A stretch of 64,000 bases of DNA. Origin: DATFDN01 sp963818725 (GTDB taxonomy: Bacteria; Pseudomonadota; Alphaproteobacteria; Acetobacterales; Acetobacteraceae). The position numbers and the translations under genes were made by a program. Each line of letters starts with the position of its first letter. Positions within the stretch are counted from its first letter, which is position 1. Shown in pieces: positions 16,582 through 24,676 of the stretch. Location of the stretch: NCBI GenBank assembly GCA_963818725.1, contig CAWFTU010000008.1, positions 235,016 to 299,015 on the forward strand. Direction: 5' to 3'. Under the pieces are notes generated by a model. That model was not told the DNA's origin. It made no database searches and worked only from the letters and a program-made list of their open reading frames with translations.

Positions 16582-19032
16582 TCAGCGCAGCGCCGCCCCG
16601 GTTGCCTTCGCCACCGCCGCCACCACCTTATGCGACGCCGTCTCGATCTCGGCCTCGGTCAGCGTCCGCTCGCGCGGCTGGAAGACCACCTCGATCGCCA
16701 GCGACTTCTTTCCCGCGGGCAGGGTCTCGCCCTCGTACACGTCGAAAAGCGACACGCCTGCGATCAAGGTCCGCTCGGCGCCTCGGGCCGCGCGCAGCAC
16801 CGCCTCGGCGGGCACGCTCGCATCGACCCGGAAGGCGAGGTCGCGGCGGACCGGCTGGAAGTGCGGCAGGTCCGGCGCGGCGCGCCTGCGCCGCTTGGGG
16901 TCCGGCACGGCATCGAGGAACAGCTCGAAGGCGCAGGCCGGTCCCAGGTCGAGCGCGCCCAGCACGGCCGGATGCAGCGCGCCGAACCTGCCAAGCACCG
17001 TTTGAGGCCCCTGGCGCACCACGCCGGAGCGGCCCGGATGGTAGAAGCCGGGTGCGTCCGCCGTCACCGCCAGTGCCGCCATCGGCACGCCGAGCGCCTC
17101 CAGGGCGGCGTACAGGTCGGCCTTGGCGTCCATCGCCTCGACAGGCCGTGCCGGCTCGATCCAGCTTCGCGGCATCGCTCCGGCGCGCAGCCCGGCCGCT
17201 ATCTGGCGCTGCCCGTCGGCCGTGAAACCCGGCCCGACCTCGAACAGGCCCACGTCCGGCCAGCTGCGCGCGGCGTTGCGCTGCGCGGCCAGCGCCAGGG
17301 TCGCCACTGGCGTGGGGCGGAGTTGGTCGAGATCGGCGGCGATCGGGTTGCTCAGCCGCAATGCCTCGGGTGTATCCCCGAACAGCGCGGCGAGCCCCGC
17401 TTCCATGAAGCTGAAGGTGACGCACTCGGCGAGCCCCTGTGCCGCGATGACGCGCCGCGCCAGCGCCGCCCGAATCTGACGCGGCGTAAGGGTGGGGAGC
17501 GGCACCGGAGCGGCGCGCGGCAGGGACACAGGGGGGATCGCGTCCAGCCCGCGCAGGCGCAGCACCTCCTCGATCAGGTCGCACTCGGGCTCGATGATCG
17601 CGCAGCCCTCGGCGGCGCGGGTGGCCGCGGCGGGATCGAGATCCCCGCCCTGGTCCAGCGCCACGCCGGCGGCAATGTCGTTGCGCCAAGAGGGAACAGC
17701 GACGGTGACGCGCGCCGCGTCCCGGCCGCGCACCGCGAAGCCCAGCCGCTCCAACGCCTCCACCGCCTCGTCGGCCGGGATATCGGCCCCGCCCAGCCCG
17801 GCGAGGCGCTCGAAGCGCATGGTCGCGTCGCGCCGCCAGTCGGGCTCCCGCCCGGCGGCGACCACCGGTCCGGGCTCGCCGCCGCAGAGATCGAGGATCA
17901 TGCGCGTCGCCGCCTCGAGCGCGCCCGGCATCAGCGCCGGGTCGATGCCGCGCGCGAAACGCTGGCGCGCGTCGGAGACAACTTGGTGGCGCCGCCCGGT
18001 GAGCGCGACCCGCACCGGGTCGAACAAGGCGCACTCGATGAACACGCTGCGCGTGCCCTCGTCGCACCCGGTCGCCTCGCCGCCGACCACGCCGGCCATC
18101 GACTGCGCGCCGGCGGCGTCGGCGATGGCGCAATCCTCCACCGTGAGCGTGTAATCCTTGCCGTTCAGGGCCCGGAAGGTCTCGCCCGCGCCGGGGCGCA
18201 GCACCAGCACCTCCCCCGTCACCTTGCCCTCGTCGAACACATGCAGCGGCCGGCCGAGATCGACGGTGAAGAGGTTGGTGACGTCCACCAGCGCGTTGAT
18301 CGGGCGCAGGCCGATCGCGGTCAGGCGCTCCGCCAGCCAAGCCGGGCTGGCGCCGTTGCGGAGATTGCGGATGGTGCGACCCAGGATCCACGGGCACGCC
18401 TCCGGCCAGTCGATGCGCCAGCGCAGGCCCGCCTCGCCCACGGCCGGCACCGGCGCGGGCGCGAACGGCGTCAGCGTGCCAAGGCCGGCAGCGGCGAGGT
18501 CGCGGGCGATGCCGCGCACCGAGAAGCAGTCGCCCCGGTTGGGCGTGACGGCGACCTCGATCACCGGGTCATCGAGCCCAGCCCAGGCGGCGTAGGGCGT
18601 GCCCACGGGCGCGTCCTCGGGCAGCTCAACGATGCCGGCGTGATCGTCGGAGAGGCCCATCTCGCGCGCGGACAGCAGCATCCCAGCGCTGCTCACGCCG
18701 CGGATCTCGCTGGCCTTCAGGACGGTCCCAGTCGCGGGAATGACGCTGCCGGGCGGCGCGAACACCGCCCTCATGCCCGTGCGCGCGTTCGGCGCCCCGC
18801 ACACCACGGAGACGACGCCCTCGCCCGTATCGACAAGGCAGGCGCGCAGACGGTCGGCATTGGGATGCGGCGCCGCCTCGATCACGCGCGCGATGCGGAA
18901 CGGCGCGAGCGCCGCGCCGCGATCGGTGATGCCCTCTGCCTCAAGCCCGATCCGCGTCAGGGTCGCGCCGATCTGCTCGACGGTCGCGCCCGTATCGAGA
19001 TGCGTGCGCAGCCAGGAGAGCGTGAACTTCAC
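16582..19032 (-). CDS. pheT: Phenylalanine--tRNA ligase, beta subunit
   Basis: 816 aa, normal for bacterial PheT. Pairs with PheS as an alpha2-beta2 enzyme charging tRNA-Phe. Domain order visible: N-terminal EMAPII-like tRNA-binding domain (HPNADRLRACLVDTG, CGAPNARTGM), the B3/B4 editing region (TPNRGDCFSVRGIARDLAA, ALVDVTNLFTVDLGRPLHVFD), B5, the catalytic-like core (SNPIAADLDQLRPTPV) and the C-terminal anticodon-binding FDX-ACB domain (FQPVRRDLAFRVDASVPAE, VVFQPRERTLTEAEI). The start overlaps the pheS stop by 4 nt (ATGA). Confidence 0.98.
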   Translation of the reverse strand: MKFTLSWLRTHLDTGATVEQIGATLTRIGLEAEGITDRGAALAPFRIARVIEAAPHPNADRLRACLVDTGEGVVSVVCGAPNARTGMRAVFAPPGSVIPATGTVLKASEIRGVSSAGMLLSAREMGLSDDHAGIVELPEDAPVGTPYAAWAGLDDPVIEVAVTPNRGDCFSVRGIARDLAAAGLGTLTPFAPAPVPAVGEAGLRWRIDWPEACPWILGRTIRNLRNGASPAWLAERLTAIGLRPINALVDVTNLFTVDLGRPLHVFDEGKVTGEVLVLRPGAGETFRALNGKDYTLTVEDCAIADAAGAQSMAGVVGGEATGCDEGTRSVFIECALFDPVRVALTGRRHQVVSDARQRFARGIDPALMPGALEAATRMILDLCGGEPGPVVAAGREPDWRRDATMRFERLAGLGGADIPADEAVEALERLGFAVRGRDAARVTVAVPSWRNDIAAGVALDQGGDLDPAAATRAAEGCAIIEPECDLIEEVLRLRGLDAIPPVSLPRAAPVPLPTLTPRQIRAALARRVIAAQGLAECVTFSFMEAGLAALFGDTPEALRLSNPIAADLDQLRPTPVATLALAAQRNAARSWPDVGLFEVGPGFTADGQRQIAAGLRAGAMPRSWIEPARPVEAMDAKADLYAALEALGVPMAALAVTADAPGFYHPGRSGVVRQGPQTVLGRFGALHPAVLGALDLGPACAFELFLDAVPDPKRRRRAAPDLPHFQPVRRDLAFRVDASVPAEAVLRAARGAERTLIAGVSLFDVYEGETLPAGKKSLAIEVVFQPRERTLTEAEIETASHKVVAAVAKATGAALR

Positions 19033-20102
19033 CGTTCAGCCCCTTCGTGCAGCATCGCCGGGGCGAGCGGATTGAACCCGTAATGGCGCAGCCAGCGTAT
19101 GTCCGACTCGAAGAACGGGCGCAGGTCCGGGATGCCATACTTCAGCATGGTGACGCGCTCCACGCCCATGCCGAAGGCGAAGCCCTGCCACTCGCGCGGG
19201 TCGATGCCGCAATTGGCGAGCACGCGCGGATGCACCATGCCGCTGCCGAGGATTTCCAGCCAGTCGCCGCCTGTGCCCAGCTCGCCCGATTTGCGGTCCC
19301 AGCCGATATCGACCTCCATGCTGGGCTCGGTGAACGGGAAATAGCTGGCGCGGAAGCGCACGGGCAGGTCGGCGATGGCGAAGAACGCGCGCAGGAAGTC
19401 GATCAGGCAGCCTTTGAGGTGGCCGAGCGTGATGTCGCGGTCGAGCACCAGGCCCTCGCACTGGTGGAACATCGGCGAGTGCGTCGCGTCGTGGTCGGCG
19501 CGGTAGGTGCGGCCGGGCACGATGACGCGGAACGGGAGCGCGCGCTCCAGCATCGCGCGCACCTGCACCGGCGAGGTGTGGGTGCGCAGCACCGGCGGCG
19601 CCTGCTCGTTGCGGGCCGGCAGGTAGAACGTGTCCTGGTCGTCGCGCGCCGGATGGTGGGCGGGGATGTTGAGGGCGCCGAAATTGTGCCAATCGGTCTC
19701 CACGTCGGGACCCTCGGCGACCGCGAAGCCCATCGCGCCGAAGATCGCGGCCATTTCCTCCATCGTGCGGCTGATCGGGTGGATCAGCCCGGCCGGGCGC
19801 GGTCGCGGCGGCAGGGTCGGGTCGATGCGCTCGGCGGCGAGGCGCGCGTCCAGCGCCGCCCGCTCAAGCGCGAGGCGCCGGGCTTCGATGGCTTCCGTGA
19901 GCGCGTCCTTCAGCTCGTTCAGCGCCGCCCCGCGCGCGCGCCGCTGCTCGGGCGCGGTCTTGCCAACCTCCTTGAGCAGCGTGGTCAGCCGCCCGTTGCG
20001 GCCCAGAACGCCGATGCGCACCGCGTCCCACGCGCGCAGATCGGCGGCGGCGGCGAGGGCTGCTTCGGTCTCGGTCTTGAGGGCGAGGAGGTCGTCGGTC
20101 AT
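19029..20102 (-). CDS. pheS: Phenylalanine--tRNA ligase, alpha subunit
   Basis: 357 aa class II aminoacyl-tRNA synthetase catalytic subunit. N-terminal coiled coil (residues about 1-90), motif 1 region HPISRTMEEMAAIFGAMGF, motif 2 in FRVIVPGRTYRADHDATHSP and MFHQCEGLVLD, and motif 3 in GFAFGMGVERVTMLKYGI. The ATG at 20102 overlaps the stop of vapC (ATGA), so an essential gene is translationally coupled to a toxin gene. Coupled downstream to pheT. Confidence 0.98.
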   Translation of the reverse strand: MTDDLLALKTETEAALAAAADLRAWDAVRIGVLGRNGRLTTLLKEVGKTAPEQRRARGAALNELKDALTEAIEARRLALERAALDARLAAERIDPTLPPRPRPAGLIHPISRTMEEMAAIFGAMGFAVAEGPDVETDWHNFGALNIPAHHPARDDQDTFYLPARNEQAPPVLRTHTSPVQVRAMLERALPFRVIVPGRTYRADHDATHSPMFHQCEGLVLDRDITLGHLKGCLIDFLRAFFAIADLPVRFRASYFPFTEPSMEVDIGWDRKSGELGTGGDWLEILGSGMVHPRVLANCGIDPREWQGFAFGMGVERVTMLKYGIPDLRPFFESDIRWLRHYGFNPLAPAMLHEGAER

Positions 20103-20536
20103 CGGCGCCGATTTTCAGTCATGACATCGCGTTTCCGGCTCCCCAACAGGCGCGCTTCGCCACCGCTTGCCTTGACCAGGGTGACCGCCTGCTGATCGAA
20201 GCTCGTGAAGACGATCCCGCCGAGACGGTTGCCGTCGAAGGCGATGCACCCGTCAGCGAAGTCGCCTCCCGCGGCGAGCGCGGTGATCCCGGCCTCGGCG
20301 GCCGGCCGATCCGCCTTGACCGTGGCGGCATCAAGCAGCCGGCGCAAAGCGGCCACGATCGCGGCGGTGTCGAACTTGTATCCGCGCCGCAGCACCCATA
20401 CGAACTCGCAGAGCGCCGGGATCGTCACCGCGATCATCTCCGCGTCCCGGAGCGCCGCGCTCGCGAGCTGCGCCTGACTCGGATCGTCGGCCACCGCCAC
20501 CCGCAGCAGAACGTTCGTATCCGCGGTAATCCTCAT
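20099..20536 (-). CDS. vapC: PIN-domain toxin, VapC type
   Basis: 145 aa PIN-domain ribonuclease. Acidic metal-binding residues are in ITADTNVLLR (first Asp), PALCEFVWVL (Glu), DFADGCIAFDGNRLG and TSFDQQAV (last Asp). All four are present, so the protein should be active. The start overlaps the antitoxin stop (ATGA) and its own stop overlaps the pheS start. This gives a chain of three coupled genes, which is unusual for a chromosomal VapBC pair. Confidence 0.88.
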   Translation of the reverse strand: MRITADTNVLLRVAVADDPSQAQLASAALRDAEMIAVTIPALCEFVWVLRRGYKFDTAAIVAALRRLLDAATVKADRPAAEAGITALAAGGDFADGCIAFDGNRLGGIVFTSFDQQAVTLVKASGGEARLLGSRKRDVMTENRRR

Positions 20537-20784
20537 TGGCCCGCCCAGCCTTGCCTCGCGATCTCCTCGATCTGCGCGAGCGACAGTCTCGGAGTGTCGG
20601 GGCGACGCAGGCAGCCTATGAAGTCCTCGATGGAGGCTGTCGATCGCGCCGCCCGCACCTCGGCTCGGCCCGCAGGCAGGAAATCAACCACAATCTTGTC
20701 GCCCGGCGCGACGCCAAGGTGATCGAGCACCTCTTTCCGAAGTGTCACCTGACCCTTCGCAGTCACCTTAAGTGTGCTCCGCAT
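20533..20784 (-). CDS. vapB: AbrB/MazE-type antitoxin, VapB
   Basis: 83 aa. The N-terminus is a SpoVT/AbrB swapped-hairpin DNA-binding domain (STLKVTAKGQVTLRKEVLDHLGV, APGDKIVVDF); the C-terminal tail (IEDFIGCLRRPDTPRLS) should wrap the PIN toxin. It normally represses its own promoter, but here an IS3 element ends 32 bp upstream of the ATG, so the native operator may be lost or now lies next to the IS. Confidence 0.88.
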   Translation of the reverse strand: MRSTLKVTAKGQVTLRKEVLDHLGVAPGDKIVVDFLPAGRAEVRAARSTASIEDFIGCLRRPDTPRLSLAQIEEIARQGWAGQ

Positions 20785-20890
20785 CGCAGCCTCGGGAAAA
20801 ACGTACTAAGGAAGTAAGAGGTGGTCGGCTTTGTCGAGACAGCGTTTCGCCTTCGATAAGTGGATCCCCTGCCGATTGGTTCCGCAATAT

Positions 20891-20953
20891 GCCGTTGTCG
20901 GGTCGTCGCGCAGGGAGGGCGTAGCCCGACCGGAGCGACGACCCGACAACGGC
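20891..20953 (-). terminator. Perfect 19-bp hairpin after IS3 orfB
   Basis: GCCGTTGTCGGGTCGTCGC (20891-20909) is exactly complementary to 20935-20953, with a 25-nt loop. It begins 9 nt after the orfB stop, still inside the IS. The loop contains a further GGGC/GCCC pairing. Such a long GC stem should block or attenuate read-through from the IS towards vapBC-pheST. Confidence 0.6.
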
Positions 20954-20961
20954 GGCGAAAG

Positions 20962-21789
20962 TCATGCTGCCGCTCGTTGCTGCAGGTGGGTGAAGTAGGC
21001 GTGGTCCGGTGTCCGGGCGTCAAGGCTCGAATGGGGCCGTTTGCGATTGTAAAAGTCGAGATATCGGCCAATCGATGCGCGCGCCTCGGTGACACTGTTA
21101 TAAGCCCGCAGATAGACCTCCTCGTATTTTACCGACCGCCAGAGCCGCTCGACAAACACGTTGTCCCGCCAGGCGCCGCGGCCGTCCATGCTGATGGCGA
21201 TCTTGTTCGCCAGCAGCAGGCCGGTGAAAGCAGTCCCGGTGAACTGGCTGCCTTGGTCAGTGTTGAAAATGTCCGGCCGGCCGTGCTTGGCAAGCGCTTC
21301 TTCAACCGCCGCCAGGCAGAAATCCTCCTCCATGCTGATCGATAGCCGCCACGCCAGAACCCGACGGCTGTACCAGTCCACCACCGCCGCCAGATAGACG
21401 AAGCCGCGCGCCATCGGGATGTACGTGATATCCATGCACCAAACCTGGTTGGGCCGCTCGATCGTCAGACCCCGCAGCAGGTATGGGTAAATCTTGTGTC
21501 CCGGCGCGGCCTTCGAGGTGTTCGGCCGGCGATACAGCGCCTCGATGCACATCCGCCGCATCATCGTCCGCACCAGGTCACGGCCGATGACAACGCCCTC
21601 GCCGCGCAGCAGATCACGCAGCATCCGGCTACCTGCGAACGGGTAATCGAGATGCAGTGCGTCGATCCGGCGCATGATCGCAAGCTCCGCCGCCGGCACG
21701 GGCCGAGGTTCATAGTAGAGGTTGCTCCGGCTGAGCCGCAGCAACGCCGCCTGCCGCGCCAGCGGCAGTTCATGGCGCCGATCGATCAT
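20962..21789 (-). CDS. IS3 transposase OrfB
   Basis: 275 aa integrase-core DDE transposase. HTH_21 region (FAGSRMLRDLLRGEGVVIGRD), first Asp in QVWCMDITYIPM, second in IFNTDQGSQFTGTAFTG, Glu in NVFVERLWRSVKYEEVYL, and the end DFYNRKRPHSSLDARTPDHAY. It overlaps orfA by 4 nt in another frame, where programmed frameshifting normally makes the OrfAB fusion. Confidence 0.95.
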   Translation of the reverse strand: MIDRRHELPLARQAALLRLSRSNLYYEPRPVPAAELAIMRRIDALHLDYPFAGSRMLRDLLRGEGVVIGRDLVRTMMRRMCIEALYRRPNTSKAAPGHKIYPYLLRGLTIERPNQVWCMDITYIPMARGFVYLAAVVDWYSRRVLAWRLSISMEEDFCLAAVEEALAKHGRPDIFNTDQGSQFTGTAFTGLLLANKIAISMDGRGAWRDNVFVERLWRSVKYEEVYLRAYNSVTEARASIGRYLDFYNRKRPHSSLDARTPDHAYFTHLQQRAAA

Positions 21790-22097
21790 CGCTTTGCGCT
21801 CAGCAGGCCGGCTTTGCCGAGCGCACCGGCCAAAAAATCGTTCTCCAGGGTCAGCTCGCCGATCTTGGCGTGCAGCACCTTCAGATCGACCGCCGGTGTC
21901 GCCTCCGCCGCGGTTCCGCTCCCGCCAAATACCCCGGCAGCCGCATCAACCAACTGACCCTTCCAGGCGGTGATCTGGTTGGGGTGCACATCGTATTGCT
22001 GTGCCAACTCGGCCAGCGTCTTCTCGCCCTTGATAGCGGCCAGCGCCACCTTGGCCTTGAAGCCCGGGGCATGGGTCCGGCGTGTACGTCCCGTCAT
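21786..22097 (-). CDS. IS3 OrfA (HTH protein)
   Basis: 103 aa. HTH_Tnp_1 domain: HAPGFKAKVALAAIKGEKTLAELAQ with YDVHPNQITAWKGQLV, then a leucine-zipper-like C-terminus (LKVLHAKIGELTLENDFL). Binds the terminal repeats and supplies the N-terminus of the OrfAB transposase. Confidence 0.93.
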   Translation of the reverse strand: MTGRTRRTHAPGFKAKVALAAIKGEKTLAELAQQYDVHPNQITAWKGQLVDAAAGVFGGSGTAAEATPAVDLKVLHAKIGELTLENDFLAGALGKAGLLSAKR

Positions 22098-22246
22098 CGT
22101 CGCTCCTGATCCGCGGCATACTCGCCGCTTTCAGGCACGGTTTCCACTTATCGACCTGTCCGAATTTGGCCGGCCACCTCTGTAAGGCAATAGAGCCTTA
22201 CCTTCAAGCCTGATTTCCCAAGCCGGCGACGACGCGGGACGCCAGC

Positions 22247-22603
22247 CTACCCCAGCGCCGCCTGCGCCTTGCGCACGATCTCCGCGAAGGCCGCCGCGTC
22301 GTCATAGGCGATGGCGGCGAGCACCTTCCGGTCGATCTCGATACCGGCCTTGCTCAGCCCATCGATGAAGCGGCTGTAGGTCATCCCATGCTCGCGCACC
22401 GCGGCGTTGATGCGCTGGATCCACAGGCCCCGGAAGTCGCGCTTCTTGTTGCGCCGGTCGCGATAGGCGTATTGCAGCGACTTCTCCAGCCGCTCCAGCG
22501 CGATGCGATAGTTGGTCGAGGAGCGGCCGACGAAGCCCTTGGACTGCGCCAGAACCTTCTTGTGCCGTGCGTGCGTGGTGACGCCGCGCTTGACGCGAGC
22601 CAT
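22247..22603 (-). CDS. rplT: 50S ribosomal protein L20
   Basis: 118 aa, the usual size. MARVKRGVTTHARHKKVL and the conserved FRGLWIQRINAAVREHGMTYSRFIDGL identify L20, which binds 23S rRNA early in assembly and represses its own operon in many bacteria. It lies 13 bp after rpmI. Downstream the transcript runs into the IS3 element instead of pheS. Confidence 0.98.
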   Translation of the reverse strand: MARVKRGVTTHARHKKVLAQSKGFVGRSSTNYRIALERLEKSLQYAYRDRRNKKRDFRGLWIQRINAAVREHGMTYSRFIDGLSKAGIEIDRKVLAAIAYDDAAAFAEIVRKAQAALG

Positions 22604-22616
22604 GTCCTAACCCTCC

Positions 22617-22820
22617 TCAGTCCAGCCCGTAGGGCGCCCACTGCTTGACGGTGCGCGCGTCCATTGGCGTCAAGGTCTGCATCCGCCGATTGCTGCGCTT
22701 GGCCTTCTGCGTCCGCGCCGATAGGTTGTGCCGCTTGCTGCCCGGCCCGGCCTTCACCTTGCCGGTGGCGGTGAGCTTGAATCGCTTCTTGACCGAGGAC
22801 TTGGTCTTCACCTTGGGCAT
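22617..22820 (-). CDS. rpmI: 50S ribosomal protein L35
   Basis: 67 aa. MPKVKTKSSVKKRFKLTATG and KVKAGPGSKRHNLSARTQK are diagnostic. The ATG at 22820 is the family start and follows a purine-rich AAGGAGAA site; the longer frame to 22958 is upstream noncoding. infC, the usual first gene, is not adjacent: the next gene upstream is an envelope protein. Confidence 0.97.
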   Translation of the reverse strand: MPKVKTKSSVKKRFKLTATGKVKAGPGSKRHNLSARTQKAKRSNRRMQTLTPMDARTVKQWAPYGLD

Positions 22821-22958
22821 TTCGTTCTCCTTCTTGTCTGAGGCCCGCGTGGCGGGCGTCGCGGCCGGGCATGCCCCTTGTGGCCCGGGCGCGCGAACAA
22901 GCCGGCGCATATAGCGGGCCGCCACGGCGGGCGCAATCCAGGGGCTTGGCTGACCCAC

Positions 22959-23877
22959 TCAGCGCGGAGGGAATATCGGCCGGCCGAGAATGCTGTCGGG
23001 CAGCAAGTAATCAAGCTGTACCACCAACTGGGCGATGACGCCGACCCCACGGCCCGCGGCCTTGGTGGCGGGTACTGAAGGCCTCGATGCCCGCTTCCCA
23101 GCCTCTGCCCTGGGAGTAGCTGATGCCCGGGGCAACAAGCAACTGTGCTCCCTGGCCGTAGCTGTAGTTGCGTCCCACGGCGGAGATGTAACGCACCTCG
23201 GTCAGAGGGGTCATTCCGCGAAGGAACGGAGGCAGGTCGACGTCCGCCACTTTCGACAAAAGGTAGGGTATCGAATATTGGACGGAAATACCGGTCGTCA
23301 GCGCGTTGGAACGTGCTCCTTCAGCGGCGGAGTACCCGGCATAGCCGGTGATCGCGAACGGGCGCAAATATTCAATCGGGAGATCCCCTAATCCTTTGGC
23401 GAAAGTTACCGCCGGCGTCGTCGCGGGGCTCGGTGGAAACTTGTATGAGCCAAAGCTTTGGTCAATCTGGAACGACAGCACAAACTCATGGGATTGATTA
23501 AGGATCGCCTCGTAATTGAGCAGCATGTCGAAAGGTTGCGCCGTGTAGGCTGACTGTTTGGTATACCCACCCTCAAACTGGATACCAAGCCGTTCCGTGA
23601 TCGTTTTGCTGTAGGTTCCGGTAAACTGGGTTTGCGTTCCGTTTGGTGGCGTGCCGCCTGCCGTTTGCGTCTCCTGGGGAGTGACCCAAAAACCGTCAGA
23701 GGGGGCAACTTGCGGCAAGGTGAGGGTGGCGGGGAAGTTTCGGTCGCCGGCGGCGGTATAGGCATTGCCTACGGTTGGGGTCAGACCGGCGATTACGAGC
23801 GTGAGGACCGCGCTGGCACTCCAGCGGCGATTCAGGTCGTCCCGGCGATTTACAAGACGGGTTGGTCTTCTGCTCAT
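22959..23877 (-). pseudogene. Outer-membrane beta-barrel-type protein, frameshifted near its C-terminus
   Basis: A signal peptide (SASAVLTLVIAGLTPTVGNAYT) is followed by about 250 residues of alternating aromatic and polar strands (TITERLGIQFEGGYTK, EFVLSFQIDQSFGSYKF, SYGQGAQLLVAPGISYSQGRGWEAGIEAF), typical of the phenol-degradation 'meta-pathway' or transporter-like barrels. Near 23083 one extra base shifts the frame; the proper ending (KAAGRGVGVIAQLVVQLDYL, then PDSILGRPIFPPR) lies in the next frame and stops at 22959. The frame as read instead ends at 23011 with a nonsense tail. The terminal strand and C-terminal aromatic signal for outer-membrane insertion would be lost. Confidence 0.65.
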
Positions 23878-23940
23878 GCCGATTACCTCCAGGGGCCACG
23901 AGCTGCTTAGCGGCGATCGAGTCCGCCTGGACCCACCGGG

Positions 23941-24588
23941 TCAGCGAACGGGCAGTTCGATCTTTGGTTGAGCCGATTGGCAACATTCGGTGAGACGGAT
24001 GACCGCGTTGAACTCCCCCTGAGACCACACCCGGGGCAGCATGGGGGCAAGCCCGACATCGAGGCGCGTCCCCCAGTGGGCGGGGATTGAAACCGACCGC
24101 CCCCTCGCAGCACTCGTCAAGTCGACGGTTCCAGCCAGCACCCCGACCTGAGCCGAGTCAGCCTCCGCCTTGATGAACCAGTCAGCGGAAGCGGAGCTCA
24201 CCGACGCGGTGCCAGCCGCGGTTGACACCGCGAATGTCGAGGGACCTGCAACCCGAGTGACAAGTGCTCGCAACAGCCCGTACGCAAGCGAGAGCTTCGC
24301 GAGGCGGCCGGCGCCGCCGGTGCTGTAACTCGCCACGGTCATGCTGCTGCCCGGCGCGACCAGAATCACCGACCCGTCAACCATTCGCAGCTCGAGATTG
24401 GCGCCTGCCGGCACCCCGACCGTATCGCCGACCTGCACCGCATCGCCGCGTCTCAACGCTCTGCCGTGAGCGACACAAGGCCCGCTTAACGCGACCACCG
24501 TGCCCGCCAGCGTTGCCGCGGGCGCTGCGCCCGCCAACGGCATCAGAACAAGTATGGTGAACAGCGTGCCAACCAAATTGCGCAACAT
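23941..24588 (-). CDS. FecR-domain protein, exported
   Basis: 215 aa. An N-terminal signal peptide (MLRNLVGTLFTILVLMPLAG) is followed by a FecR-type beta domain (GDAVQVGDTVGVPAGANLEL, RMVDGSVILVAPGSSMTV, then LRALVTRVAGPSTFAVSTAAG and GTRLDV). Stand-alone FecR proteins of this type, without an anti-sigma TM segment, occur in the periplasm and are often next to barrel or repeat proteins. The barrel gene lies 63 bp downstream on the same strand, so the two may be one transcript. Precise role unknown. Confidence 0.8.
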   Translation of the reverse strand: MLRNLVGTLFTILVLMPLAGAAPAATLAGTVVALSGPCVAHGRALRRGDAVQVGDTVGVPAGANLELRMVDGSVILVAPGSSMTVASYSTGGAGRLAKLSLAYGLLRALVTRVAGPSTFAVSTAAGTASVSSASADWFIKAEADSAQVGVLAGTVDLTSAARGRSVSIPAHWGTRLDVGLAPMLPRVWSQGEFNAVIRLTECCQSAQPKIELPVR

Positions 24589-24676
24589 GCTCCTCTCACC
24601 CCGGGCCGCCGACCCGCGCTCTCGAATCCGCTGGAATATTATTTACAACCTCTTTGACCGCCGGGCGACCTTCTTC

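Larger units (their letters stand above)
20817..22181 (-). mobile_element. IS3-family element (IS407-like group), 1,365 bp
   Basis: Ends AGAGGTGGTCGGC (20817) and, on the other strand, AGAGGTGGCCGGC (22181), flanked by the 3-bp duplication GTA (20814-20816 and 22182-22184). Two overlapping genes, orfA and orfB. It sits between rplT and vapB and so splits the usual rpmI-rplT-pheS-pheT gene order. Confidence 0.92.
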
